Positions 1-6,326 of a stretch of DNA of 6,767 bases are shown here, in pieces. The stretch's first letter is position 1. Every line of letters starts with the position of its first letter. The position numbers and the translations under genes were made by a program. The stretch is from the NCBI GenBank assembly GCA_031274385.1, contig JAISQH010000074.1:1-6767 (forward strand), read 5' to 3'. A model generated the notes under the pieces. The model made no database searches. It had not been told where the DNA came from and saw only the letters and a list, made by a program, of their open reading frames with translations. The DNA is from Planctomycetaceae bacterium. Lineage in GTDB: Bacteria; Planctomycetota; Planctomycetia; Pirellulales; Thermoguttaceae.

Positions 1-50
1 AAACAAAAAATAAACGTAAATCCCTACCACAAAAGATGACAGCGGCATTA

Positions 51-91
51 GGGCGTTGCCCGACGCTATGATATGTTACCCCTTCAGGGTA
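51..91. repeat. Two small adjacent hairpins downstream of acnA
   Basis: Two perfect short inverted repeats lie close together in the 154-bp stretch after the acnA stop codon. The first is GGGC-GTT-GCCC at 51-61; its right part can pair alternatively as GCGT (53-56) with ACGC (63-66). The second is TACCC-CTTCA-GGGTA at 77-91. Neither is followed directly by a T-run on the minus strand, so a standard intrinsic terminator for acnA is not clear, although the far left end (1-13) is T-rich when read on the minus strand. The compact, GC-richer character compared with the surrounding spacer suggests a dispersed intergenic element, which is inference. No coding gene is supported in 1-154. Confidence 0.35.
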
Positions 92-154
92 TGGATAAAA
101 TCCACAACGGGAAAACTCCACAAAATCTGCAATCATCAGTTATTTTACAATTCC

Positions 155-2893
155 TTACGACGAGGCGGCAAGATTACGGAGTACGGTTTGCAGGATACCG
201 CCGTTCAGATAATATTGCAATTCGACAGGCGTGTCGATACGAACCTTGACACGAAACTCCGTTTCACTAAACAAGTTTGCTTTCACTTCCCGCTCCGCCT
301 TGACGGTAATCTCGCTGCCCGGCACAAAATCCTTGCCAATTTCAGGAATGGTAAATTCTTCTTCGCCGGTCAGATTTAACGATTGCCATGTTGCTCCGTG
401 TACAAATTCTAAAGGCAAAACGCCCATTCCGACAAGATTGCCGCGATGAATCCGTTCATAACCTGCCGCAAGAACCGCCTTAACCCCCAGTAACGCCGTT
501 CCTTTTGCCGCCCAATCCCGACTACTGCCGGTTCCGTATTCCGCTCCGGCTAACACAATCAACGGCGTTGCCGTTTTCTGATATTGAAGAGCCGCTTCAT
601 AAACCGGCAGAATCTGTCCGGTCGGAAAATGTTTTGTAACGCCCCCCTCTGTGCCCGGCGTCAACAGGTTCCGAATCCGAATGTTGGCAAACGTTCCCCG
701 CGTCATAATCCGGTCATTGCCGCGCCGCGAACCGTAACTGTTGAAACTCGCCGCCTGAACTCCCGCCGCAATCAGGAATTTACCCGCCGGTGAATCCGCC
801 TTAATCGAACCGGCAGGAGAAATATGGTCAGTCGTCACCGAATCACCCAACGCAATAAGACAACGCGCCCGCTCAATTGACGGAATCCGCGCCGGAGGAA
901 CAAGCGTCATGTCCGACAAGAACGGCGGCTCCTGAATGTACGTACTCGATAAGTCCCATCGGAAAAGCTTCGAGGACTCGTTGGGAATCGCGTTCCATTC
1001 CTTGTTGGAATCAAAGACGTTTTGATAATTTTGACGGTAAATTTCAGGGTCAACCGCCAACCGCACCGCTTCCGCAATTTCCTCCTCCGTCGGAAAAATG
1101 TCACGCAGAAAAACCGGCGTTCCATCTGAGGCGTTGCCCAAAGGCTCGGTTGTCAGGTCAAGATCAATATGACCCGCCAAAGCGTAAGCAACCACCAACG
1201 GCGGACTTGCCAAATAATTTGCCTTGACAAACGGATTGATTCGACCTTCAAAATTCCGGTTGCCGCTCAGAACGGCAGCCGCAACAAGATTGCCCTCGAC
1301 AACCGCCTTCTCAACCTGCGGCGGTAACGAACCGCTGTTGCCAATGCAAGTCATGCAGCCGTAGCCGACAACATGAAACCCCAACGTGTTCAACGGTTCA
1401 TTCAAACCGGCTTTAATCAAATAGTCGGCAACAACCCGCGATCCCGGCGCAAGACTCGTTTTCACAAAACGCGGCGTGCGAAGCCCTTTTTCAACCGCCT
1501 TTTTGGCAAGCAAACCCGCCGCAATCATCAAACCCGGATTGCTCGTGTTCGTGCAACTCGTAATCGACGCAATCACAACAACCCCATGACGAACCGCAAT
1601 ACTGATTGTCGAATTGTCTTTATTGGTCGGGTCTTCGTTGACCGGATAAACAACCAGCCCCGTTTTGTCCGCTTCGGAAGAGGACAATCCAAAACCGCGT
1701 TCCTTGACCGGAGCCGTCAACGCGGCCGCAAAATTTTCACGCATCGCGGAAAGAACCACCCGGTCTTGCGGTCTTTTGGGTCCAGCCAAACTTGCCTGAA
1801 CTGTCGAAAGATCAAGCGTTAAAACTTTGGAATAGTTCGGCGCCGGTTGATCCGGCGAGTTAAAAAGGAATTGCTCTTTGCAATAGGCTTCGACAACTTC
1901 AACATGTTGCGCATCGCGTCCGGTTTCACGAAGGAACCGGAGTGTCTGGTCATCAACAGGGAAAAATCCCATCGTTGCCCCGTATTCGGGAGCCATGTTC
2001 GCAAGAACGGCACGATCCGCCAACGGCATTGCGAACACGCCGGAACCGAAGTATTCAACAAATTTTCCGACAACGCCTTCTTTTCGCAGCAATTCCGTCA
2101 CCGTCAAGACCAAATCGGTTGCCGTGACTCCGGGTTGCAGCGAACCGGTTAATTCAAAGCCGACGACTTGCGGGGCAAGCATGTAATAGGGTTGACCGAG
2201 CATAACGGCTTCCGCTTCAATACCGCCAACGCCCCAACCCAACACGCCAAGACCGTTAATCATCACCGTGTGCGAATCGGTTCCAAGCACCGAATCAGGG
2301 TACAACAAACAATCCGAGCCATTTTGTTGAAACGATTGATGTACCACATCCGCCAGAAATTCGAGATTGACCTGATGAATGATCCCGACCGAAGGCGGGA
2401 CAACCCGGAAATTACTAAGCGTTTGCTGCGCCCAACGGAGCAATGCGTAACGTTCGGCGTTTCGGTGAAACTCCAGATCGGTGTTTTTCGCCAAAGCATT
2501 GCGGCTGCCGTAAAAATCGGTCTGGATCGAATGGTCAATCACCAAGTCAACCGGAATCGACGGATTAATTTTGTCCGGGTCACCGCCAAGCCGTTTCATC
2601 GCGGAACGCATTGCGGCAAGATCAACAACCGCCGGAACCCCCGTAAAATCCTGAAGCAAGACACGAGCCGGCTTAAATGGAATTTCGATAGGATTCAAAA
2701 CCGACTCCGGCATCCAACCCGCCAGATTTTGAATATCCTGTTCGGTAATCTGAAAACCATCACAGTGACGAAGCACCGATTCGAGTAAAATCCGAATCGA
2801 AAAAGGAATTGCCGAAAGATCAATACCAAGCGACGTAAGAGCATGATAACCAAACGTCCTGCCGCCAAGCGTGAAAGTTTTGTAAGAACGCAT
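155..2893 (-). CDS. acnA: Aconitate hydratase, AcnA/IRP type
   Basis: This 912-residue protein catalyses the reversible isomerisation of citrate to isocitrate through cis-aconitate in the TCA cycle, in the cytoplasm, using a [4Fe-4S] cluster. The length matches the AcnA/IRP1 family (about 890-920). The cluster ligands are visible as C447 (ITSCTNTSNP) and C513/C516 (GYGCMTCIGNSG), with the same spacing as E. coli AcnA C435/C501/C504. Other family blocks are QDFTGVPAVVDLAAMR (81-96), LVIDHSIQTD (117-126), LGTDSHT (203-209), SLAPGSRVV (480-488), LGDSVTTDHISPAG (682-695), FNSYGSRRGN (717-726) and GTGSSRDWAAKG (787-798). The last three belong to the C-terminal swivel domain that closes the active site. 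The ATG start fits the family N-terminus, but no Shine-Dalgarno sequence precedes it. The stop is TAA. It lies 69 bp after folE in the same direction with no evident terminator between, so read-through from the folE transcript is possible. No frameshift or missing catalytic residue is seen. Confidence 0.98.
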   Translation of the reverse strand: MRSYKTFTLGGRTFGYHALTSLGIDLSAIPFSIRILLESVLRHCDGFQITEQDIQNLAGWMPESVLNPIEIPFKPARVLLQDFTGVPAVVDLAAMRSAMKRLGGDPDKINPSIPVDLVIDHSIQTDFYGSRNALAKNTDLEFHRNAERYALLRWAQQTLSNFRVVPPSVGIIHQVNLEFLADVVHQSFQQNGSDCLLYPDSVLGTDSHTVMINGLGVLGWGVGGIEAEAVMLGQPYYMLAPQVVGFELTGSLQPGVTATDLVLTVTELLRKEGVVGKFVEYFGSGVFAMPLADRAVLANMAPEYGATMGFFPVDDQTLRFLRETGRDAQHVEVVEAYCKEQFLFNSPDQPAPNYSKVLTLDLSTVQASLAGPKRPQDRVVLSAMRENFAAALTAPVKERGFGLSSSEADKTGLVVYPVNEDPTNKDNSTISIAVRHGVVVIASITSCTNTSNPGLMIAAGLLAKKAVEKGLRTPRFVKTSLAPGSRVVADYLIKAGLNEPLNTLGFHVVGYGCMTCIGNSGSLPPQVEKAVVEGNLVAAAVLSGNRNFEGRINPFVKANYLASPPLVVAYALAGHIDLDLTTEPLGNASDGTPVFLRDIFPTEEEIAEAVRLAVDPEIYRQNYQNVFDSNKEWNAIPNESSKLFRWDLSSTYIQEPPFLSDMTLVPPARIPSIERARCLIALGDSVTTDHISPAGSIKADSPAGKFLIAAGVQAASFNSYGSRRGNDRIMTRGTFANIRIRNLLTPGTEGGVTKHFPTGQILPVYEAALQYQKTATPLIVLAGAEYGTGSSRDWAAKGTALLGVKAVLAAGYERIHRGNLVGMGVLPLEFVHGATWQSLNLTGEEEFTIPEIGKDFVPGSEITVKAEREVKANLFSETEFRVKVRIDTPVELQYYLNGGILQTVLRNLAASS

Positions 2894-2962
2894 CGTGTTA
2901 AAATAAGAAAATAAGGGGAGCAGATTTGAAGCAAACGGAGTTAGTTGTTCCTTGATTGTGTT

Positions 2963-3538
2963 TTATCGTTTATTGATGAGCGACAGGATTTCCGCCCTGC
3001 TGGACGAATCTTTGAGAAATCTGCCGCGTAATGCGGAGGTGATGCAGATTGAACCCGGTTTTTTCACGCCGCGCACCGTCATGCAGGTGTGTTCGGCTTC
3101 AACCACCACCGCAACCGCTCTTGCCTTGAGTTGGCGATAGAGAAGTTCCGCAATCTCCTCCGTCATGCGTTCCTGAACTTGCGGACGATGCGAAATTACC
3201 TCCACCACTCGCGCCAACTTGCTAAGACCAATCACCCGACCATCAGGAATATAACCAATATGAACTTTGCCCATAAACGGCATCAAATGATGTTCACAAG
3301 TGCTATTAAAACTAATGTCCCGAACCAGAACAATTTCATTATAATTTTCCTTGAAAAATTTTTGAGTATGCACACTCGGATCGTCATGCAAACCGCTGAA
3401 AAATTCCTCGTACATTCGGGCGACCCGTTGCGGAGTTTCCAACAATCCCTCCCGATCCGGGTTTTCTCCGATAGCAATCAGAATCTCCCGAACTGCTTTC
3501 GCAATTCGTGCCGTGTCAATTTGGGATTGGGGCGTCAT
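2963..3538 (-). CDS. folE: GTP cyclohydrolase I (FolE), 191 aa from internal ATG
   Basis: FolE converts GTP to 7,8-dihydroneopterin triphosphate and formate, the first step of tetrahydrofolate and other pterin synthesis, as a zinc-dependent cytoplasmic toroidal multimer. Zinc ligands are visible as C81 and H84 (STCEHHLMPF) and C152 (EHTCMTVRGV), matching E. coli C110, H113 and C181. H83 and H150 match the catalytic histidines H112 and H179. Further family blocks are PDREGLLETPQRVARMYEEFF (27-47), IGLSKLARVVE (103-113), RPQVQERMTEEIA (118-130) and the C-terminal SALRGRF. I chose the ATG at 3536-3538 because AAGGAGGT lies five bases upstream and the family core begins shortly after it. The same frame is open to another ATG at 3590-3592, which would add 18 charged residues (209 aa) but has no ribosome binding site. 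It follows the thioesterase gene by 73 bp (19 bp with the long start), so the two are probably co-transcribed. Confidence 0.96.
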   Translation of the reverse strand: MTPQSQIDTARIAKAVREILIAIGENPDREGLLETPQRVARMYEEFFSGLHDDPSVHTQKFFKENYNEIVLVRDISFNSTCEHHLMPFMGKVHIGYIPDGRVIGLSKLARVVEVISHRPQVQERMTEEIAELLYRQLKARAVAVVVEAEHTCMTVRGVKKPGSICITSALRGRFLKDSSSRAEILSLINKR

Positions 3539-3542
3539 CTCA

Positions 3543-3550
3543 ACCTCCTT
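3543..3550 (-). promoter_or_regulatory. Strong Shine-Dalgarno site deciding the folE start
   Basis: On the minus strand AAGGAGGT is followed by TTGAG and then ATG (3536-3538). This is essentially a full anti-Shine-Dalgarno match at good spacing. It is the strongest such site in the window and lies inside the longer folE reading frame, which argues that the ATG at 3590-3592 is not the main start. Confidence 0.85.
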
Positions 3551-3611
3551 CTCTTCCTGAAAATCAGATTCACCATCTTTTCTAAAACTCATTCTATTAT
3601 CTATTTGTATT

Positions 3612-4022
3612 TTAGTTTTCCGGTTTCATCCAATCGGGAACACGTTGGATATTTTGGGCTCGGTCAACAAAGGCAAGAGTAATATGTCCGACGGCAAGCA
3701 CTTCGGAATCGCGTACGATTTGATGTTCGTATTCGAGTTTGACGCGGGTGATTCGTTTAAGGGTTGTTCGGACGGTCAGCAGGTCGTCGTATTTGGCAGG
3801 TTTGCGGTAGGAACATTCCGCCTTGACAACAACCCCAAAAAGACCGGATTCCTCAACCTCCCGATACGAATAACCACAACTCCGCAGTAATTCCGTGCGA
3901 CCAACTTCGAAAAATGTAAAATAGTTACCGTGATAGAGAAAGCCCATCTGATCGACTTCTTTGTATCGAACCCGGACTTGAAAATCATGTGTCAATGGAG
4001 AAGGCGTTGGGGGAATATCCAT
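3612..4022 (-). CDS. Acyl-CoA thioesterase, YbgC/4-hydroxybenzoyl-CoA thioesterase family (hotdog fold)
   Basis: A 136-residue single-domain hotdog protein from this start. Family members hydrolyse acyl-CoA thioesters to the free acid and CoA in the cytoplasm; the substrate here cannot be read from sequence. The diagnostic motif is RYKEVDQMGFLYHGNYFTFFE followed by VGRTELLR. It carries the catalytic-type aspartate D24, H31, the NY pair at 33-34 and E39, as in the YbgC and 4HBT families. The rest (SYRKPAKYDDLLTVRT, then LEYEHQIVRDSEVLAVGHITLAFVD) follows the usual strand pattern of the fold. I chose the ATG at 4020-4022, which leaves a normal short leader before the domain. The frame is also open to a GTG at 4053-4055 (147 aa), and neither start has a convincing ribosome binding site. 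It is the first gene after a strong candidate promoter (4134-4161) and lies directly upstream of folE. In other bacteria ybgC sits with tol-pal genes; that context is absent here. Confidence 0.9.
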   Translation of the reverse strand: MDIPPTPSPLTHDFQVRVRYKEVDQMGFLYHGNYFTFFEVGRTELLRSCGYSYREVEESGLFGVVVKAECSYRKPAKYDDLLTVRTTLKRITRVKLEYEHQIVRDSEVLAVGHITLAFVDRAQNIQRVPDWMKPEN

Positions 4023-4133
4023 AAAATTACAGAGCAAATTCTTGTTTATTCCCACTCCAAAGAGCCTTCGGACTCCGAAATCAGTAATGGGATTGATCTT
4101 TTTAACAACATGGTAACTGCTACATTCACAATG

Positions 4134-4161
4134 ATTTTACCTTGAAAAAGGACTTTTTCAA
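4134..4161 (-). promoter_or_regulatory. Candidate sigma70 promoter for the thioesterase-folE unit
   Basis: On the minus strand TTGAAA (4156-4161, 5/6 to consensus) is separated by 16 bp from TAAAAT (4134-4139, 5/6). Transcription would start near 4127, giving a leader of about 105 nt to the ATG at 4022. The -35 and the whole spacer are covered by the palindrome at 4139-4164, which would place a repressor site on top of the promoter. The plus strand has the symmetric TTGAAA but no -10, so the promoter is directional. This is inferred from sequence alone. Confidence 0.5.
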
Positions 4162-4164
4162 GGT
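4139..4164. repeat. Perfect palindrome, 12-bp arms with 2-bp centre
   Basis: The arms ACCTTGAAAAAG (4139-4150) and CTTTTTCAAGGT (4153-4164) are exact reverse complements around GA. In RNA it would form an 11-bp stem with a GGAC or GUCC loop. No U-run follows on either strand (TCGTGCC on plus, AAAATC on minus), so it is not a standard intrinsic terminator. Its overlap with the -35 and spacer of a good promoter makes an operator the simplest reading; a dispersed palindromic element is the alternative. Confidence 0.8.
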
Positions 4165-4297
4165 CGTGCCGTCGGAATGTCAGTCGATTCGCAACATTCA
4201 AAATGAGATTTTCTTCCGCACAAAAACACCAAGAATCAAACGGATATACTCTTTTCACTTGAATTTTCGGTTTTATTTTAGAATGACCCTTGGAGTC

Positions 4298-4325
4298 AAA
4301 AAGAAATAAGAAACGTTTTTATTTC
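4298..4325 (-). terminator. Candidate AT-rich intrinsic terminator after the nitroreductase gene
   Basis: On the minus strand GAAATAA (4319-4325) pairs with TTATTTC (4303-4309) through a further AAAC/GTTT pairing with one bulged base, and TTTTT follows directly (4298-4302). The stem has almost no G or C, so it would be a weak terminator. Position and orientation, about 100 bp past the nitroreductase stop, fit. Confidence 0.35.
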
Positions 4326-4422
4326 CAACCTTTTAGTTCGTTTCGTTCTTTTCGTTTCTCAAAAAAAGGAGAAATCAAATTTTATTGCGGAGTGAGTATA
4401 ATGTTCGTTTTTAACGCGATTT

Positions 4423-4947
4423 TTAACCGCCGTAACGATTAAACCAGGCACGTTGTTCGAACGAATTTTTCGTGTTTGGTTTTCCCGGCGTTTCCGGTAC
4501 ACCAAGCGGCAAAAGAATTCGAACTTCTTTTTCTTTCGGCACGCTGAGAATTTCGGCGATTTTTGTTGCGATTTCACCTCGAATGGCTCCGTCAATCCAG
4601 ACGGTTGCGTAACCGAGAGCCGTAATGGCAAGCAGCATATTTTGGGTTGCCGCAGCACAATCTTCAACAAAAAACGAAAGATTGCCATAAGCCGGAGTTT
4701 TGTCACAGACACAAACAATCATGGCTTGTGCGGTTTTACAAACTTGTTTTCCGCCGACAACTTTGGTAATTGCCTGAATCGTTGCCGGGTCATCGACGAT
4801 CACAAACGAAACCGATTGCGCATTGCAACCGGTTGGAGCGTCAATGCCGGTCTGAACAATTTTGTACAGATCTTCTTTGGGAATTTTCTTATCGAGAAAC
4901 CCGCCCCGATAACTGTGACGTTTTGAAATTGTTTCAAATAGTTCCAT
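4423..4947 (-). CDS. Nitroreductase-family FMN oxidoreductase, 174 aa
   Basis: A small nitroreductase-fold protein expected to bind FMN and use NAD(P)H. Family members reduce nitro compounds, quinones or flavins, or act on unknown substrates, so the true substrate is not known here. Family features in order are the N-terminal RHSYR (10-14), where the R/S/R residues contact the FMN phosphate; APTGCNAQSVSFVIVDD (37-53), matching the usual AP-S/T-G-NAQP-W block; the helical EDCAAATQNMLLAITALGYATVW (95-117); LPLGVPE; and the C-terminal FNRYGG (169-174). The length is typical of the short class (about 165-200). C41 in the PTGCN block replaces a commoner small residue, and the protein has several other cysteines (C70, C79, C81, C97). 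The ATG start is well placed for the family, but there is no Shine-Dalgarno sequence: a heptamer tandem repeat begins 4 bp upstream. A weak terminator may follow. Confidence 0.93.
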   Translation of the reverse strand: MELFETISKRHSYRGGFLDKKIPKEDLYKIVQTGIDAPTGCNAQSVSFVIVDDPATIQAITKVVGGKQVCKTAQAMIVCVCDKTPAYGNLSFFVEDCAAATQNMLLAITALGYATVWIDGAIRGEIATKIAEILSVPKEKEVRILLPLGVPETPGKPNTKNSFEQRAWFNRYGG

Positions 4948-4950
4948 TTT

Positions 4951-4978
4951 AGTGAATAGTGAATAGTGAATAGTGAAA
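4951..4978. repeat. Heptamer tandem repeat (AGTGAAT)x3 plus one variant copy
   Basis: Copies lie at 4951-4957, 4958-4964 and 4965-4971 (identical) and 4972-4978 (AGTGAAA). Read on the minus strand this is an ATTCACT array ending 4 bp before the nitroreductase ATG, exactly where a ribosome binding site would be expected. The unit is seven bases, so copy-number change would alter leader length without touching the coding frame. Confidence 0.95.
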
Positions 4979-5021
4979 TAATGAATTGGTAAATCATTAA
5001 AACATTAACGGTAATTTCATT

Positions 5022-5058
5022 TACGAATTTTCAATTTACGAATTCTCAATTTTCAATT
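5022..5058. repeat. 15-bp tandem repeat, two copies plus partial third
   Basis: TACGAATTTTCAATT (5022-5036) is followed directly by TACGAATTCTCAATT (5037-5051), 14 of 15 identical, and then by a partial TTCAATT (5052-5058) that abuts the stop codon of the DUF4432 gene. Together with the heptamer array it makes most of the 112-bp gap low-complexity. No convincing promoter or terminator was found in this gap. Confidence 0.85.
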
Positions 5059-5059
5059 A

Positions 5060-6229
5060 TTAAGGAGTCCATTCTTTTTTTGGTTTTGGTTCGATTTTGT
5101 TTGCTGATTTTATATTTCGGATTTCTTGTTCTGTTTTTTGGACATCATTTTCGTTGCATAAAATCTCGAAACGCAATTCAAAGGTTCGGGATTCGCCCGG
5201 TTTTAAGTCGATGACGCGGTTATGTTTCTTTTCGAAAGAACGGTTATTGGGAAAGTTGACCGACGGTTCCAGACCGCAGACATAACCGTCGGTATTGGCA
5301 AGCCGGCTTTTCCAGAACGAAAAATAGGGAAAAGCGTTTCGGTTGAAGGCGAGAACAAGTCCCCGATTTTTAGTGGCATTAATGAGCAATGTCTTACACC
5401 AACCGTTTGAATCGGCACCGGGTTCAAAAAAGAAAACAACTTCTTCACTTCCCGGTGTTTCGGGACCGAGTTGATCCCATTCCGGCAGATTCTGTACAGC
5501 GGCTTCGGTTCTCGGAGCCATTCGCTCAAACGGAACCACAACACGGCTTCCCGGAGCGGCAAACGGTTGACCGGTATTAATATGATATAAAAGTTCCAGT
5601 TCCCCCGGTTCGGCGGAAAGATTGGTGATTGTGTCCCGAATCACAAATTGGCTGGAACCGGCGTAAGTGGTCAGAGAAGAATGTAACTCCAGTTTTTTGA
5701 AAAAGAGTTTTGCTTCAAGGACTTTTCCGCTAAGCGTTATTTCACCGGTTTCGCGGTTGACGGAGAGTTCAAGGTAATGTGCCGGAAGATTGGCAATACG
5801 TCCATGCAAGGGATATTGTAACGTTCCGTTGGCAAGAAACTCCGGCGACCCGTTGCTTTCCAGACCGCAACGAACCAACCATTCATCGAAACCTTCGAGC
5901 CAACCAAGTCCGCCCGGATCGTTAATCGGAACCCAGAACGGATGAACCGGTCCCGAAACCGGCGAATCCCATTTCAGTTCGACATCACCACACCGCACAT
6001 TCCAAATTCCCATTCCCCGCGTTGGCAAAACAGTAAGCGAGAGTTGACCGTTATCGAGGTTGACCACATCGACATTGTCGGAAACTCCGCCGCGAAGCCG
6101 ATGCTTCACAACCCGAATCGGAACCGTACCCTTTTTATCAGGTCGCCGAAGCAATTCCGAAAATTCAAAAAACTCCTGAAAAACGCCTTGCTTTGTGTCA
6201 AGCAACGTACAACGCAACGAGGATAACAT
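5060..6229 (-). CDS. DUF4432 / aldose 1-epimerase-like (galactose mutarotase superfamily) protein
   Basis: A 389-residue cytoplasmic beta-rich protein with no signal peptide, of the DUF4432 type, related to aldose 1-epimerases. The likely role is sugar binding or anomer interconversion, but the substrate is unknown. Family blocks are LPTRGMGIWNVRCGDVELKWDSP (68-90), GPVHPFW (93-99), GGLGWLEGFDEWLVRCGLES (106-125), YPLHGRIANLPAH (139-151), LLYHINTGQPF (213-223), FWKSRLANTDGYVCGLEP (305-322) and NFPNNRSFE (325-333). H142, H216 and E321 sit in the motifs where mutarotases carry their two catalytic histidines and catalytic glutamate, so an active enzyme is plausible. The extreme C-terminus (after about 358) is a charged Lys/Glu-rich tail. 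The start is supported by AAAGGGGAG eight bases upstream. The gene stands alone with its own candidate promoters. The style matches proteins I associate with Planctomycetota. Confidence 0.9.
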   Translation of the reverse strand: MLSSLRCTLLDTKQGVFQEFFEFSELLRRPDKKGTVPIRVVKHRLRGGVSDNVDVVNLDNGQLSLTVLPTRGMGIWNVRCGDVELKWDSPVSGPVHPFWVPINDPGGLGWLEGFDEWLVRCGLESNGSPEFLANGTLQYPLHGRIANLPAHYLELSVNRETGEITLSGKVLEAKLFFKKLELHSSLTTYAGSSQFVIRDTITNLSAEPGELELLYHINTGQPFAAPGSRVVVPFERMAPRTEAAVQNLPEWDQLGPETPGSEEVVFFFEPGADSNGWCKTLLINATKNRGLVLAFNRNAFPYFSFWKSRLANTDGYVCGLEPSVNFPNNRSFEKKHNRVIDLKPGESRTFELRFEILCNENDVQKTEQEIRNIKSANKIEPKPKKEWTP

Positions 6230-6237
6230 GGAATCGG

Positions 6238-6246
6238 CTCCCCTTT
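6238..6246 (-). promoter_or_regulatory. Ribosome binding site of the DUF4432 gene
   Basis: Minus-strand AAAGGGGAG is followed by eight bases and the ATG at 6227-6229. It supports this start over internal ones. Confidence 0.75.
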
Positions 6247-6255
6247 AATTAATGG

Positions 6256-6274
6256 AATTGAATTGAATTGAATT
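6256..6274. repeat. Pentamer microsatellite (AATTG)x3.8
   Basis: Three exact AATTG units (6256-6270) plus AATT (6271-6274). The tract lies between a TATAAT box and the ribosome binding site of the DUF4432 gene, so it covers the expected transcription start and early leader. Confidence 0.9.
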
Positions 6275-6300
6275 ATAGTTATTACCGCTTCATTCGGTAA
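6272..6300 (-). promoter_or_regulatory. Candidate proximal promoter of the DUF4432 gene with overlapping dyad
   Basis: On the minus strand a perfect TATAAT (6272-6277) lies 17 bp from TTACCG (6295-6300, only 3/6 to the -35 consensus). An exact inverted repeat TTACCG (6282-6287) / CGGTAA (6295-6300) with a 7-bp gap covers the -35 and spacer, as a repressor or activator site might. The -10 is strong and the -35 weak, which would fit an activated promoter; that is inference. Confidence 0.5.
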
Positions 6301-6326
6301 CATTCAAATTGATTGAAACAGATCAA

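Larger units (their letters stand above)
4023..4422. other. 400-bp AT-rich intergenic region, no supported gene
   Basis: Between the thioesterase start and the nitroreductase stop I find no open frame resembling a protein. The part between 4259 and 4420 is very AT-rich. The region holds a candidate AT-rich terminator (4298-4325), a perfect palindrome (4139-4164) and a sigma70-like promoter directed at the thioesterase (4134-4161). A 70-codon minus-strand frame at 4046-4258 exists but crosses the palindrome and promoter and has no family likeness. A TATAAT on the plus strand at 4397-4402 lacks a -35 partner. Confidence 0.6.

Noticed and set aside
2168..2788. 206-codon plus-strand open frame inside acnA
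   Set aside because: It is antisense to a fully conserved part of aconitase. Its translation is rich in Arg, His and Asn with no family likeness, as expected for a codon-bias shadow. The same applies to the frames at 1373-1822, 877-1227 and 1847-2152.
3089..3682. 197-codon plus-strand open frame across folE and the thioesterase end
   Set aside because: It runs antisense over two conserved genes and the gap between them, with no recognisable domain or ribosome binding site.
4139..4164. Palindrome read as an intrinsic terminator
   Set aside because: No T-run follows the stem on either strand, and on the minus strand it lies upstream of the genes, over a promoter.
4046..4258. 70-codon minus-strand frame upstream of the thioesterase
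   Set aside because: It crosses the palindrome and the promoter candidate, overlaps the alternative thioesterase start, and shows no family features or ribosome binding site.
4397..4402. Plus-strand TATAAT as a promoter
   Set aside because: No -35-like hexamer at 15-19 bp and no plus-strand gene downstream.
4453..4926. 157-codon plus-strand frame inside the nitroreductase gene
   Set aside because: It is antisense to conserved nitroreductase motifs and has a low-complexity Phe/Asn/Arg-rich translation.
4951..5058. Tandem repeats as a CRISPR array
   Set aside because: Units are 7 and 15 bp, directly adjacent with no unique spacers, and no cas gene is present.
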